NCBI GenBank assembly: GCA_037367405.1
Contig: JAZKJV010010760.1
Span: 450,001-514,000, forward strand
Direction: 5' to 3'
DNA: 64,000 nt
DNA from: Ottelia alismoides
Taxonomy: Eukaryota > Streptophyta > Magnoliopsida > Alismatales > Hydrocharitaceae
Shown: positions 11,330-22,163 of the stretch, in pieces
Numbering within the stretch: position 1 is the first letter of the stretch
Layout: each line of letters begins with the position of its first letter
Notes under the pieces: generated by a model
Seen by the model: only the letters and a program-made list of their open reading frames with translations
Told to the model about the DNA's origin: nothing
Databases searched by the model: none
Program-made: the position numbers and the translations under genes

Positions 11330-14300
11330 AACGTTATCTGACGAATCGTAAAATATGCCATGTTTAACTGTCGTGAATTATCGTGCGTTTAAAATTAATG
11401 TTGTTTCGTTGTAGGCGGGCAATCGAAATTGGTCAAGAAATAACCACAATTAACTAATTCAATTTTCAATCGCGTGATTTTTTTTATTTTACTTGGGCAA
11501 GTCCCAAGATCGAACTCAATGAGGCAAAGGAATAAACTAGAAATTGGTCTATCAAAGTTCATGTACGGTTTTCAAGGCGGTCTTCTTTTGTGTTTTAAAT
11601 GCAAGTTTGGTATGCAAAATGCAATTTTGGCTGATTTTAAGGACTAGAAATGAATATCAATCAAACAATGTTCGAAAAATATGAAACATGGACAAGATGA
11701 CAATTATGATGAAATTAATGCACTTTAATTTTTTTTGGAATTTTTGGATTTACAATAAATATTTTATGAATTTATGAATGCAAACACAACGAATTTCAAT
11801 AATTAAGTATAATAAGTATTAAATCTAATTATTTTCTAGAGATAGAATTATCCAAGATCTCACTAGGGGATTGATCTTAGAAAAATCCTAAACCTCAAAA
11901 ATACTAGATTTAATACCTATTAAAAATTAAATATTTAAATATACATATTTTTATAAGGCAAATTATGCATGTAAATGCAAATCTTTTTGGGCAAGATGTA
12001 ACATACAATTAAAGCTACAATCTGTAATTTTTTGCCAATTTTTAGAGCTATGGTTAATTAGTTATGAATTTTCAAGAACAAAATAGGAAAAATGTGTAAT
12101 TTTCCACAAAATAATTAATTATTAATTAACTACTAATCACAAAAATATCAAACATATGCCATAATGTAGAGAATTAGTTGAAGAACATCATGCTATTTTT
12201 TAATAATAAAAATATACAATGTAGAGGTTCAAAAATAAAGGGGAACACAGGGGTATTACTGCAATTACAGTAAATAAAATAAGCAGAGAATGGATTAAAA
12301 TGTAAATACCGATTCGCTAGGGGCATGACCGCAAAATTTCCAAGCGGACACATGCAAAGCATGTGACCCTTGGCTGGCGGGGATTGATGTGTGAATATGC
12401 TCAGCACCAGGGGCATATGCGCAATTCCTCCAGAGAGTCACGTGGGGATCACGTGCAAGCGGGTTGGCTCGAGAACTGGCTCAGTACGAAGCTCTATGAG
12501 TAGTTTGACTTCCTTCGGGGACACCCGAGGCACCAGGTTTGGACCCGAGTCTAGCTTTTAATCTAGAACATTGGTAATGCCTGATCTGATGACTAGGATT
12601 CAAGGATGCGTCAACAGCTCTGATGATTGGATTTCTTCATCTGGCGGTAACTGTAGCTTGATCCTGGTTGAGGAAGCGACTGAGGATCGAAGCAGGCACG
12701 AGGTGGAGTAGCGGAGCAGGGGAAGTACGCCTGGAGCTATTGGCTGGAGCGACCGACACACGGATGTGGGTCGTCGGGGCAGTGGCTCATGGAAGATGGA
12801 TGCAGAGGTGTGAAAGACTCCAGTTGTCGATGAAGACGGACGTTCATCTCTGGTGATGGAGTGGCTGAAGTCCTCGACGATGATGGTGGTTCCTAGAGTG
12901 AGCGCGGGGTGATGCAGGCGATCCCTGTTGGTAGGGAAATAGGCGTGTCTTCTGTAGTGATGTTGATGTTGTCGATGGCGATGGAGCAGGTGAAAGTACA
13001 GCTCGTCGGCAATGAAGAGGCCGGCAGTTCTTGAAGATGAGGAAGTTGATCCGATGGTTGGGGATTGAGTCGTGCTCGGTGAAGCGGAGATGGAATCGAG
13101 GGGGTGGATGGTGGATGTACGTTGAAGTGCAATGGGGGCTACTAAGAGTGCAGAATGAAGGTGATGAGGAGGGAGGAGAAGAAGTACCTGAAGGTACGGC
13201 TCGACGACAATGAAGCCGAAGCGGAGTAGCTGCTCGATGAACGAGCTGCTACGACGAGGCAAACGAAGCCTCGGATCTCGCCGCTGGAGGAAGTAGAAGT
13301 CGTGTTGTCATCACCGAAGATCTTCTTCTGTTGTTGGTGATCGACGGATGGGTCTCAAGGACGGGGGAGTTAAATAAGAGGTGAGGCTATGGTGGAAGGC
13401 GGTCGGAGATTAGATGCGTTGACGATTCGATGGAGATTCAAATGAGGTGTGATTGGATCGAGAAGATATTTTGTGACGATCGGGAAGGCGACGACCGGAG
13501 ATTGCAGGAGTGATGGCAGTGAGGCAGAGATTTCACGGTGGCGGTGGAGGTTGATTTGGGAAAGTCAGGGGAAGATGACGGAGGAAGGAGGTGGCTCTTG
13601 GGTCGTCCGATCAGCCGAAGATCGGATGGCCCAGCTGAAGCCACGTGACGGGGTTTTTATTTATTTTTATTTTTTAGTTTTTATTTATTTTTTAATTTTT
13701 TAATAAAAACAAAGGAAAATAAAATCCAAAAATGGGTGACATGTGGCAGCTCCAGGAGCTGCCACGTGTCAGCCTCACAAAAATAAAAAAATTAATAAAT
13801 TGATAAATACGTAAAAAATAGTAAATTAACTTGGATCGAAAAATTTTTTTCACAAAGTTGCTCATCTTTATGAGATCTATAACTTTCATGAAGATACCAA
13901 AATCAAAATCGATTATTTGTGCAAAGTGATATTTTTGGGGTATGTGCATAGAATACCTTGATTTTTGAATTTTATACTTTTTTGTCTTTTTTAAATCAGA
14001 TAAAAATCCAGAAAAATATGATAAAATCAAAGATAAATATTTACATATTATTCTAATTTTTTTGGATTGTTATTAAGTAAGAAAAAGAAGAAATAAAATA
14101 AAATATGAAAAAGACAATTTTGTACAGACAGTTAGTGAAGACTCAGACTCAGTTATTTTCTTTGATTTCAAACTCAGTTTGGATTTGGATTTTACGAATT
14201 TAAAAAAATCTTTTATCAAAGAATACTAATAAAAATAAATACAATAAAATGGATTAATTATGTACATAAAATATTAGGTGAAAAACTGCTAAAATACAAA

Positions 14301-14798
14301 ATGTACAAAAGAGGCCCAAAAGCCAACTTTCACATATGAACTCCGATTCACTTGAACCTTGATCTTGTTTTGAAGGTAATTGAATGTACATTAGTTCAAA
14401 AATGATTAGGATCAAATCGGATACTGTATGAGGAAGATATTAAGGTGTTAGTCCAGAAATCCTAGAAATAGGATTTGGGTTTTTGGTCCACTTGTTTAAG
14501 ATAGTGATTTTTTGTATTTTTTATTTATTCTTGACAGTGATATGTACACAATGGAGATGGTTTCAAGACATTTGGAGTTAGTATGAATTAGTTAAAAATT
14601 GGGGAAGTTAGGCTATTTACAGGTCGATTGGACTGTGATTTTTGGCTTCTTATTTTGTGCAATAATAAGTGATAAAATGTCATTCTTATCAAAACATGCA
14701 TGAATGCTAATTATGCACTATAAATGAAGAAATGCCCATGAATTTTGGGATTTGAGCTTAATTAATCAGTTTTAGAGTGATGAATCTGAGATTCATCA
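11330..14798 (-). repeat. Inverted gypsy LTR (LTR2), related to LTR1
   Basis: Read on the minus strand from 14798, it starts TGATGAATCT..AGATTCATCA and then matches LTR1 in order: ACTC, the words TAATTAGCATTCATGCATG and AAAATAAGAAGCC, an AACTTTCATGA block near 13880, and a GAGTTCGA..TTGGG..CCCAAGTAAAA block near 11490-11530. A TATA-like CTTATTTAA lies near 13370 on the minus strand. No internal gypsy sequence is attached on either side, so it is a solo or truncated LTR. It is clearly diverged from LTR1. Confidence 0.7.
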
Positions 14799-14819
14799 CA
14801 TCTGAACATCCAACAACCA

Positions 14820-15765
14820 AAACTCTGAAGCACTTCTGTAGATGAGGCCAACATCTAATGCTCATCTCAATAGAGGAAAATCCACTTGATTGTCTTCTAA
14901 TGCTCCTTCACTGAGTTTCCCATGAATCTGCTAACAACGCTCACAGCATGAACGATGTCAGGCCTTGTGCATACCATGGCAAACATAAACTCCCAATTAT
15001 ATTGGAATAGGGAACACTGACATGTGTTCCTTCTTTGTGTCCGATTGAGGTGCAAAAGAAATTGAGATGAATATTGGCAGTGGATGGAGTACCTAAAGGC
15101 TTGGTCGTAAACATCCCAAATCTCATTAGAACTTTCTCAATGTAGTTTATCTGAGATAAGAAAAGTTCCCTTCTGCACGATCTCTAATGATCTCCATTCC
15201 TAAAATCTTCTTCGTTGCACCAAGGTCCTTCATGTCAAACTCTGATCTAAGGAGCTTTTTTAGATCATATATGGTACTCTTCTGCTTGGCAGCAATTAGC
15301 ATATCGTTGATGTACGGTAATAAATATATGAAAGAGCCATCCTCCACCTTGTTGTGGTAAACACAACAATCGTATGGGCTCCTGTTGAACCCATGATCAA
15401 TCATGAAATGGTTATACTTCTAATACCAATGCCTATGAGACTGCTTAAGCCTATACAAGGACTTCTTCAATCTGCACACATGGTCTTCCTTGCCTTGAGA
15501 CGTGAATCCCTGTGGATAGCTCATAAGAATGTCTTCTTTGAGTTCACCAAGCAAGAAAGTTGACGTCACATCTAACTTCTCCAGCTCCAAGTATTGATGT
15601 GCTACAAGAGCTAATAGCACCATGATTGATGTATGTCCTACAACAAGAGAGAATATCCCGTTGTTATCCACACATTCTTCTAATTGTAACCCTTCGCAAC
15701 TAGGCATGCCTAGTATATGATGGCTTCACTGCTTGAGATTCATGTATTTTTCTTGAAGACCCATT
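14820..15765 (-). pseudogene. Copia RT / RNase H remnant (E2)
   Basis: At 15420-15707 the minus strand reads LEKLDVTSTFLLGELKEDI and YPQGF..KSLYRLKQSHRHWY, the fingers and palm of Copia RT. At 15147-15404 it reads SPYDCCVYHNKVEDGSFIYL followed by LPYINDMLIAA, where the catalytic YVDD has become YIND, then FDMKDLGATKKILGMEI. The RNase H part (14820-15130) is reduced to scraps. The RT could not be active. Confidence 0.75.
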
Positions 15766-17480
15766 TATATCCAATGACCTTCCTCTCCTTCGCCAATTTT
15801 ACAAGCTCACATGTAAGATTAAAAGAGACTCCATCTCCTCACCCATAGCAACAATCCACTGCATGGATTATGTCCCAGCTATTGCCTCCCATTAAGTGGA
15901 GGGCTCTGGAGACTCTGTATCCTCCACAACTTATAGTGCAATTGCAACTATGTCTTCAAATCTGTATCTCCGCGGTGGATGTATCTCCCTAAGGGGTTGA
16001 TCAGTAGCAACCATGTCTTCAAATCCTTAGTTGCCCCTCCTCTGGTTGCTCGCCTTCAGGCAGTTCAGAAACAACATGACCAGGAGTGGTGTGATCAATT
16101 GTGTGATCACTACTTGGTGTCAATTTGAACTCCACTTGTTTGAGCACATCATCACATGTCCATGCATCAACAAACTCACTACTCAAGTGAAGCACGGAAT
16201 TCTCATCGAAGGTAACATTCCTACTTACATCAATTCTATGCTCAGAAAGGGACCAGATTCTGTATCCCTTTACCAATGCACTATAGCATATAAACACCCC
16301 TTCTTTGCCCTTGGTTCTAACTTTCCTTCACTAACATGATAATAGGAAGCACAACCAAAGACTCATGAAACATAATAATCAGCATGATTACCCGACCATA
16401 CCTCTATGGGTGTTTTGCAATCAATGGCAGACGCAGGACTCCGATTCACCAAGTAACAAGTTGTATTCACAGCTTCAACCCATAAAGCTCTACCAAGTCC
16501 AACATTAGAGAGCATGCACCTTGCTCTCTTCTAAAGCATCATGTTCATTCACTATGCAACTCTATTCTATTTTGGTGTATTTTTGATGATGAGGTGTCTT
16601 GTAACACCCTCCTCCGTGCAGAACTCATTGAAATCTTACGAACAAAACTCCATCTCATTATCTGTATGAAGATGCTTTACCTTCTAGAAGCCTGGTTTTC
16701 CAGCAAGATCTTCCACTACATGAAGGTCTGAAATGCCTTGCTCATGTGCTTCATCATGTACACGCAAACCATCCTAGGGTAATCATCAATAATAGAAAGA
16801 AAATGTCTAGCACCTCTGAAAAATAGGAGCTGAGAATGACCCCAACAATCAGCATGGATGTAGTTGAACGTCTCCTTCATCCTGTGAATAGCTTCACTGA
16901 ATTGCTTCTTGTGTTGTTTATTGAACATGCAATACTACAGAGCTCTAGCTTAGATCCCTTAACATCCCTGATAGGACCTTTCTGACTGAGGGTATTCATC
17001 CCTACCTGACTCATGTGTACCAGTTGCATATACCACAATTCTGACTCTGATCTCACGGCTTTGGATGCCACCGCAATCGAACCTGTAACTATAGACACAT
17101 GCATGGCATATAAGGTCTTTTGCTTGTTGCTCTTGATGACAACCACCCTTCCTTCGGTAACTTGCATGTCTCCACCTTCAGCATTGTACCTATATCCTTT
17201 AGAGTCCAAGACGCCAAGGGATATTAGGTTCTTCCTCATATCAGGAAAATGGCGTACTTCGGTTGCTGTCCTCGTGACTCCATCATGTATCTTGATCTTC
17301 GCAGAGCCGATCCCTAAAATCTTGCACGTTGCACCATTCCCATGATGACGTTTCTGCCATCTATCTTCTCATAGGTACATAACCAATCTTCATTGGGAGC
17401 CATATGGTAAGAACAACCTAAAATCAAGAATCCATGTACTATTCATCGTCTTCTGATCTATGACGGTGAGAACAAGATCA
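15766..17480 (-). pseudogene. Copia protease-integrase remnant (E2)
   Basis: At 16877-17239 the minus strand reads RKNLISLGVLDSKGYRY, then SELWYMQLVHMSQVGMNTLS, the pre-integrase zinc region with the expected WHxRLGH changed to WYMQLVH. Scraps of the catalytic core follow (about 16716-16928). The C-terminal part is at 16019-16340 (VKGYRIWS, DVSRNVTFDENSV). Catalytic residues are not recoverable. Protease is only hinted at near 17440 (TWILDF). Confidence 0.7.
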
Positions 17481-18330
17481 TCTTCAGAATTTGCACCTCC
17501 ATGAACCACAGCAGAAACCGTGGTTTTCTTGTTCTTCTTTGGGTTGTCCTTCTTCGACTTGGACTAATGTCTTCCCTTTTTCACGTAGCCATAACCAGCA
17601 TGACTTTTTTCATAATTCGTGACCAAACCTGCAACATTAGAGTCCTTCTTCCTGGTAGTCATATGTCGAAGTTCATGCATATGCACTCATGTGAACTTCC
17701 TCTAGGGTTATCGATTCTCTTCCCATGGTAAATGACTGAATAAATTTGCATATAATAATGAAAAAGAAACCAACAAAATCAAGGCAATATCCTTATCTTC
17801 AATCTTAAATTGTACGCTTCTTAAATCCGTCAACAATGTATTTAAGCGATTTAGATGTTCTTTTAACAGATGTACCTTCCTGCATGCGGAGAGAAAACAG
17901 ACATTGCTTTAATAGCAACTTGTTGGTCAGATACTTTGTCATATACAAACTTTCGAGTCTCAACCACAGACTGGTCATGGAATTCTCATTGACAACAATG
18001 TATTTAAGCAATTTAGATCTTCTTTTAAGAGATGTACCTTTCTGATGCGGAGAGAAAATAGACATTGCTTCAATAGCAACTTGTTGGTCAGAGATTTTGT
18101 CATGTACAAACTTTCGAGTCTCAACCACAGACTGGTCATGGAATTCTCATTGGCAACCTCCATGATAATCTCGTATGCCAAACACAGCATGATCGTCGAG
18201 TGCACCTTCTCTTCATGCACCATCAACTTAAAGTGTTTGAGTGGTTTCAGTCGCTCCTGATCCAATCGAACCTAGATGCCCTGCTGCTTCAGATGGGCGC
18301 ACATCTTGATCTGCCATAGACTGAATCCGT
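17481..18330 (-). pseudogene. Copia gag remnant with internal tandem duplication (E2)
   Basis: The minus strand carries a UBN2-type gag: KVHSTIMLCLAYEIIMEV, then TSLWLRLESLYMTKSLTNK, then LKQCLFSLRMQEGTSVK. The block TSLWLRLESLYMTK..LTNKLLLKQC appears twice because of a 162-bp tandem duplication (17831-18152). The start is probably MADQD near 18317. No zinc knuckle survives downstream. The duplication would give a gag with a repeated helical segment even before the stops. Confidence 0.7.
17831..18152 (-). repeat. 162-bp tandem duplication within E2 gag
   Basis: Copy 1 (17831-17992) and copy 2 (17993-about 18152) both begin CAACAATGTATTTAAGC on the plus strand and end in a TCATGGAATTCTCATTG block. 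They differ at about a dozen sites plus a small indel, roughly 92-93% alike by eye. Confidence 0.85.
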
Positions 18331-18401
18331 TCTTTCCTATGAAGTTCTCGATCTTTAGATTGTGTGATGCCATCATGTTGGATGATCCTGATGGAAACTG
18401 A

Positions 18402-18416
18402 AAGCTCTGATATCAA
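18402..18416 (-). promoter_or_regulatory. Primer-binding site of E2
   Basis: The minus strand reads TGATATCAGAGC just inside the LTR end (..CGCAACA, AAT). This is one base away from the usual TGGTATCAGAGC complement of plant initiator-Met tRNA. Confidence 0.7.
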
Positions 18417-18418
18417 TT

Positions 18419-18850
18419 TGTTGCGGATCGCGGAAGCAAATACGCACAAATACGGTCAAACAAGCAAGATGCAAATACACGGATTTACAAGGTTCACCCG
18501 TAATTGGACTACGTCCATGGACAACAGCGATTGCTTTTCAGTATGTGGAGAAAGAAAGAAATACAAAAGATACTAGATACTAAAGAGCCCTAACTTTAGG
18601 GAGTTTATATAGTACTCTCGTACATGCAGATCCCTGAAGAGAAATGGATCCATATACTCGTATACAATAGAACCACTCCTAAAAATTTTCACCGAGGGCC
18701 GCAGGGGTGAGAGCACCACCTGCTCACCCCCTAGATCACCTGTCTGCCCCCCCCCCCCCCCACTTGCCCCCAAGTTCGTTGACCGGACAGCAAGACCCCC
18801 GTCTTGTTGGGATATGGTATAGCTGGAGGGGGTACATACATGGTTCTTCA
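18419..18850 (-). repeat. 5' LTR of E2, about 432 bp
   Basis: On the minus strand it runs from TGAAGAACC (18850) to ..CCGCAACA (18419). ACTATATAAACTCC near 18600 is a good TATA box. A run of more than ten Gs (C run on plus near 18747-18761) interrupts U3. The outer edge is inferred from a TG start only, since no second LTR exists for comparison. Confidence 0.6.
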
Positions 18851-19639
18851 ACCTGGGTCAGATGATTAGAATTCAAGGCATATCAACCGTATGACTGATT
18901 CATATTTAACCACGTGCCACTAACTCTATATAATTATATTTCAGTATAATTTTCTATTTGGTTTTCTATTTGATTCATTTCTCAAACAGAGATAAATGGT
19001 CACATAATATTGCCATAAGGTCGGTATTAACCCATGTTCCCATGAGAAATGGAGTGGAGAATTCATGACAGGGGATAGTTTCTTCACAAAAGTGAAGGAA
19101 AATACAACTCAAACAATGTTTAAACAAGCTACAATATAATGAGCAAGACAACGACTCTTGGATTCTAACAAAGTTTTAGAAGGGTGATTCCATCTAGCAT
19201 TGCGTCCTGGTAACTTAGTACCAAGCAGGCACTATTGGATGAGACATTTCAAATCTTCTCCATTTGATTTCGGTTAATTCCTAGACATTTGGCCCATTTC
19301 ATTTTATTTTTATCGGTATTGCACGCAAAAACGATTATTATGTCAAATGAAGTAGGATAAGAACAACTGCACAATATATAGTCGAGAACCGTGGACAAGA
19401 GATAGAACTACACAATATATAGTGAAGCTAGAAGTTGTAGGGACAAGGTTTTCCTGTAATAACCACTTCGGCACCAAAATCAAAATACAAAAAAAAACGT
19501 AAAGAAATGAGAACCGGTTGCTTTTCCTCGAAAACTTAATTCTCGCTTTTATGAAGAAAGAAAGCAGGTCGAGAGTAAATTGGTTATACATGATGTAACC
19601 TATGTTTGGATCTAGGCTACCCACAAGTGCACCCCTACA
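18851..19639. other. Non-coding AT-rich stretch
   Basis: No gene-like frame. The only recognised content is at 19430-19570, a diverged third copy of part of the tandem duplication at 21020-21690 (shared words CTTCGGCACC, GAGAACCGGTTGCTTTTCCT, AAGAAAGCAGG). Confidence 0.6.
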
Positions 19640-20015
19640 TCTCTGGATCCGAATTAGCAGTATGGGTTCACTATTATATTTATAAGCACTTTAAATTAAA
19701 AAACTCAAATAAATAACATACTCTAATAGTCAATATAACATATAAAAAACATCAAATCACACCATATTTTACCATTCCAAGATTCGTAATCATCAAAACA
19801 CCTACTATTCACTATAACTCTTTTGTGAATGGTAGGCGCTAAGATAATTAAGAACGTTGGAATGGCAAATGTGATCTGATGATATTGTTGATATGCTATG
19901 TTGGTTAATTCTAATATATTTCTGATGATCACATTATTGATTTTAATTGAAAATGTTTAGGTAACGAAAATATTGGACTCACCATCAATTTTAACCCGGA
20001 TATGTAGAAGTAAAG
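19640..20015. mobile_element. Foldback-type MITE with long inverted arms
   Basis: Centred near 19815, CCTACTATTCAC and GTGAATGGTAGG face each other across about 12 nt. Outward, the arms stay complementary with mismatches for 90 bp or more: ACCATTCCAAG against CGTTGGAATGG, CATCAAATCACACC against AATGTGATCTGATG, CAATATAACATA against TATGCTATGTTGG. The outer limits are judged from weak similarity (TGGGTTCACTATTA versus ATTGGACTCACCA). No transposase is present. Confidence 0.6.
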
Positions 20016-20099
20016 CTGATGGTGACTCGAATCCAGACAAAGATTACATCTTAAGTAATTTTGTGTTTGGTTGAATTAATCTCCTTGCAAAAGGCTAAT

Positions 20100-20413
20100 A
20101 AGATGAGCAACTCTTTTATAAATGTAGGTGTTTAGATGGTTAAGATGATTGAAATGATAAGCACGATTTGATGCAACTTTGTTTATATGTTATATTGGTT
20201 ATGCTATAATTAGAATATGTTTTTTGTACATAATTTTACAATTTTTCTTTACTATGTTCAGATGCTTTCTTAACATTAATTTTATGTTATGTCGGTTATA
20301 TGTATAGAAAATATTGGACTCACACCATCAATTATGATGATTGAAATGGTAAATATGTGACATTGACTTTAAGGAAGATGGCAGAAATTATTAAAGAAAA
20401 CGTGTGGCCCACG
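20100..20413 (+). repeat. Partial second copy of the foldback arm
   Basis: 20120-20215 repeats the right arm of the foldback (TGTAGGTGTTTAGATGG..GATTGAAATGATAAGC..TTATATTGGTTATG). 20320-20350 repeats its outer part (GAAAATATTGGACTCA..ACCATCAATT). The unit resumes beyond the hAT MITE at 20925-20990 (ACCATCAATTCTGATCC), which shows that the MITE split it. Confidence 0.5.
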
Positions 20414-20918
20414 TAGGGATGCAAATGCCTGGATACGTCCATGAATACGAATGCTACCATGTCGTTACCCGTTTTTAAATACGAATACAAATGTGAATAT
20501 GGATACTGAAGAACATGATAACTATATTATCATATTGTAAAAAACAGATACAGACGTAAAACAGATATAAATCGGATACATATAAAAAATACTCTATATA
20601 AAAAAAAGATACAGACGCAAAACAAATACAAACATAAAACAAATGATTTACACATTATATAAATAAACTAAATATATTTATTTCATAACGGTTATATCAA
20701 ATATGGTGAAAGAACGCATAAAATTATATAGTATATAGCTAAAAATAATTTACAACTATATTTATTTAAAAATAAATATCATATACATATACTTGTGGAT
20801 ATTAAAATAATATCCATAACCATATCTATTTTTAATCGGATAGATGTCAAAATCAGCACAAAATGGATACAGTGAATCTGGGATACGAATATATCCTTAT
20901 CCACCATTTGCATCCCTA
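20414..20918. mobile_element. Non-autonomous hAT MITE, 505 bp
   Basis: It begins TAGGGATGCAAATG and ends CATTTGCATCCCTA, perfect 14-bp terminal inverted repeats. The interior is rich in GGATAC/GTATCC-like words, as in common plant hAT MITEs. The flanking 8-mers GGCCCACG and GACCAACA match at 5 of 8 positions, compatible with a decayed 8-bp hAT target duplication. It interrupts a foldback-related repeat. Confidence 0.75.
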
Positions 20919-21019
20919 GACCAACACCATCAATTCTGATCCAGAAATGTACGAGCAAAGTTGGGGTAATATTGATCCAAACCAAGCTTAACCAAACAGG
21001 TCAGCGGGTACATAGGCAA

Positions 21020-21690
21020 AGATAAGTAGTTTCCTGCAGACCAGTTTTTCAGGAGAACTAGTCAGTGACACCTAGAAAAAAATCACTGAAAGCCTTTAAC
21101 AAACAAATATATAATTTATAGAGCTGACAAAAGGTACTAAATGTCATCCAATATTGCTATTCCTGAACCCATAAACACCCTGCATAACATAAAAAAATGC
21201 CGAACCTTCTCACAACACCGGGTTGTGAAAAAACCTACATACTAATAGCAAAGCTACAATTGTTCGTGGCTCTAGCCAAAAACTAAAGTCAGCTGCACTT
21301 TATCATAATTGACCTACCCCCTTCGGTGCCGAAATCAAGACACAAAGAACAGCAAATGAGAACCAGTTACTTTTCCTCAAACTTAATTCTCACTTTTTAT
21401 CACAAAAGAAAGCAGGCCCTTGTTGTACAAAAGTAAAGATTAGTAGTTTCGCCGACCATCACTGAAAGCCTTGAACAAACAAATATGAAATATATAGAGC
21501 TGACAAAAGATACTAAATTGTCAGATCAAATATTCTTTTTTCTCAATTCGTAAATATCCTGCATCAGAGCATAAGCTGTCAAACCTTCCTCAGCAGCGGG
21601 TTATGAAAAAACTTACTATTAGCAAAGCTATAATCGTTCACGACTGTACCCCAAAACTAATATTAACTACATTGTATCATAGATGATTAG
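21020..21690 (+). repeat. Diverged tandem duplication, about 400-bp unit
   Basis: Unit 1 (about 21020-21436) and unit 2 (about 21437-21690, shorter) share ordered blocks: GTAGTTTC, ATCACTGAAAGCC, ACAAACAAATAT, TATAGAGCTGACAAAAG, GGGTT.TGAAAAAAC, AGCAAAGCTA. Part of unit 1 also matches 19430-19570. The function is unknown; it may be pieces of an unrecognised transposon. Confidence 0.65.
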
Positions 21691-21875
21691 GCTACTGCCC
21701 AAGGATACAAGCTAAAAAGAAAGCACACAACATATATTCTCACCAAGTTTCTCCACTAACGGTTAGATCCAGCTAAAACCTCCGGGTTCTGATCTCTGCA
21801 GGGACAATAACGAAAATAACCATGAACGGGGCAGCATATTAGCCCACATACGAAAATACCAGGAAATAGTAGAGG

Positions 21876-21952
21876 ATGCATAGAAAAGCGCATATAAAAG
21901 GGAAAATATGAACTATGCATAAAAAAGAGCATATAAAAGGGAAATATGAACT
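21876..21952 (+). repeat. 39-bp tandem repeat, two copies
   Basis: Both copies carry ATGCATA..GCATATAAAAGGGAAA and ATATGAACT. Unit boundaries are near 21876, 21915 and 21952. Confidence 0.75.
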
Positions 21953-22136
21953 ATCTAACATGCACCTTCTAGCATAAAAAGTTTGTCAATATATCAAAAC
22001 ATTTCCATTACTTCAGAAATATAAAAAAAGCATATTCTTGTTAAAAAGGGTCAAATCACTTGTTTACTGAACACCCGAGTTAGATTTATCAAAAGTGTCT
22101 AGTCAAGACGATTCCAATGAGCCTATCGTAAGGTTC

Positions 22137-22163
22137 ATATATATATATATATATATATATATA
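22137..22163. repeat. (AT)n microsatellite
   Basis: About 13 AT dinucleotides in a row. Confidence 0.95.

Larger units (their letters stand above)
14799..18850 (-). mobile_element. E2: degenerate Tork-like Copia retrotransposon, 3' end missing
   Basis: On the minus strand the order is LTR (18850-18419), primer site, gag, protease, integrase, RT, RNase H, the Copia order. The wording (KDGSFIYLL-type RT, RKNLISLGVLDSKGYRY, GKKILGMEI-like) resembles Tork/TNT1-type elements. The element stops abruptly at LTR2 of the gypsy family (14798); its 3' LTR is absent. Stops and frameshifts occur throughout. Confidence 0.75.

Noticed and set aside
12600..13262. 220-codon minus-strand open frame
   Set aside because: It lies inside LTR2, is Ser/Pro/His/Leu-rich and has no domain; GC-rich LTR leader sequence produces such frames by chance.
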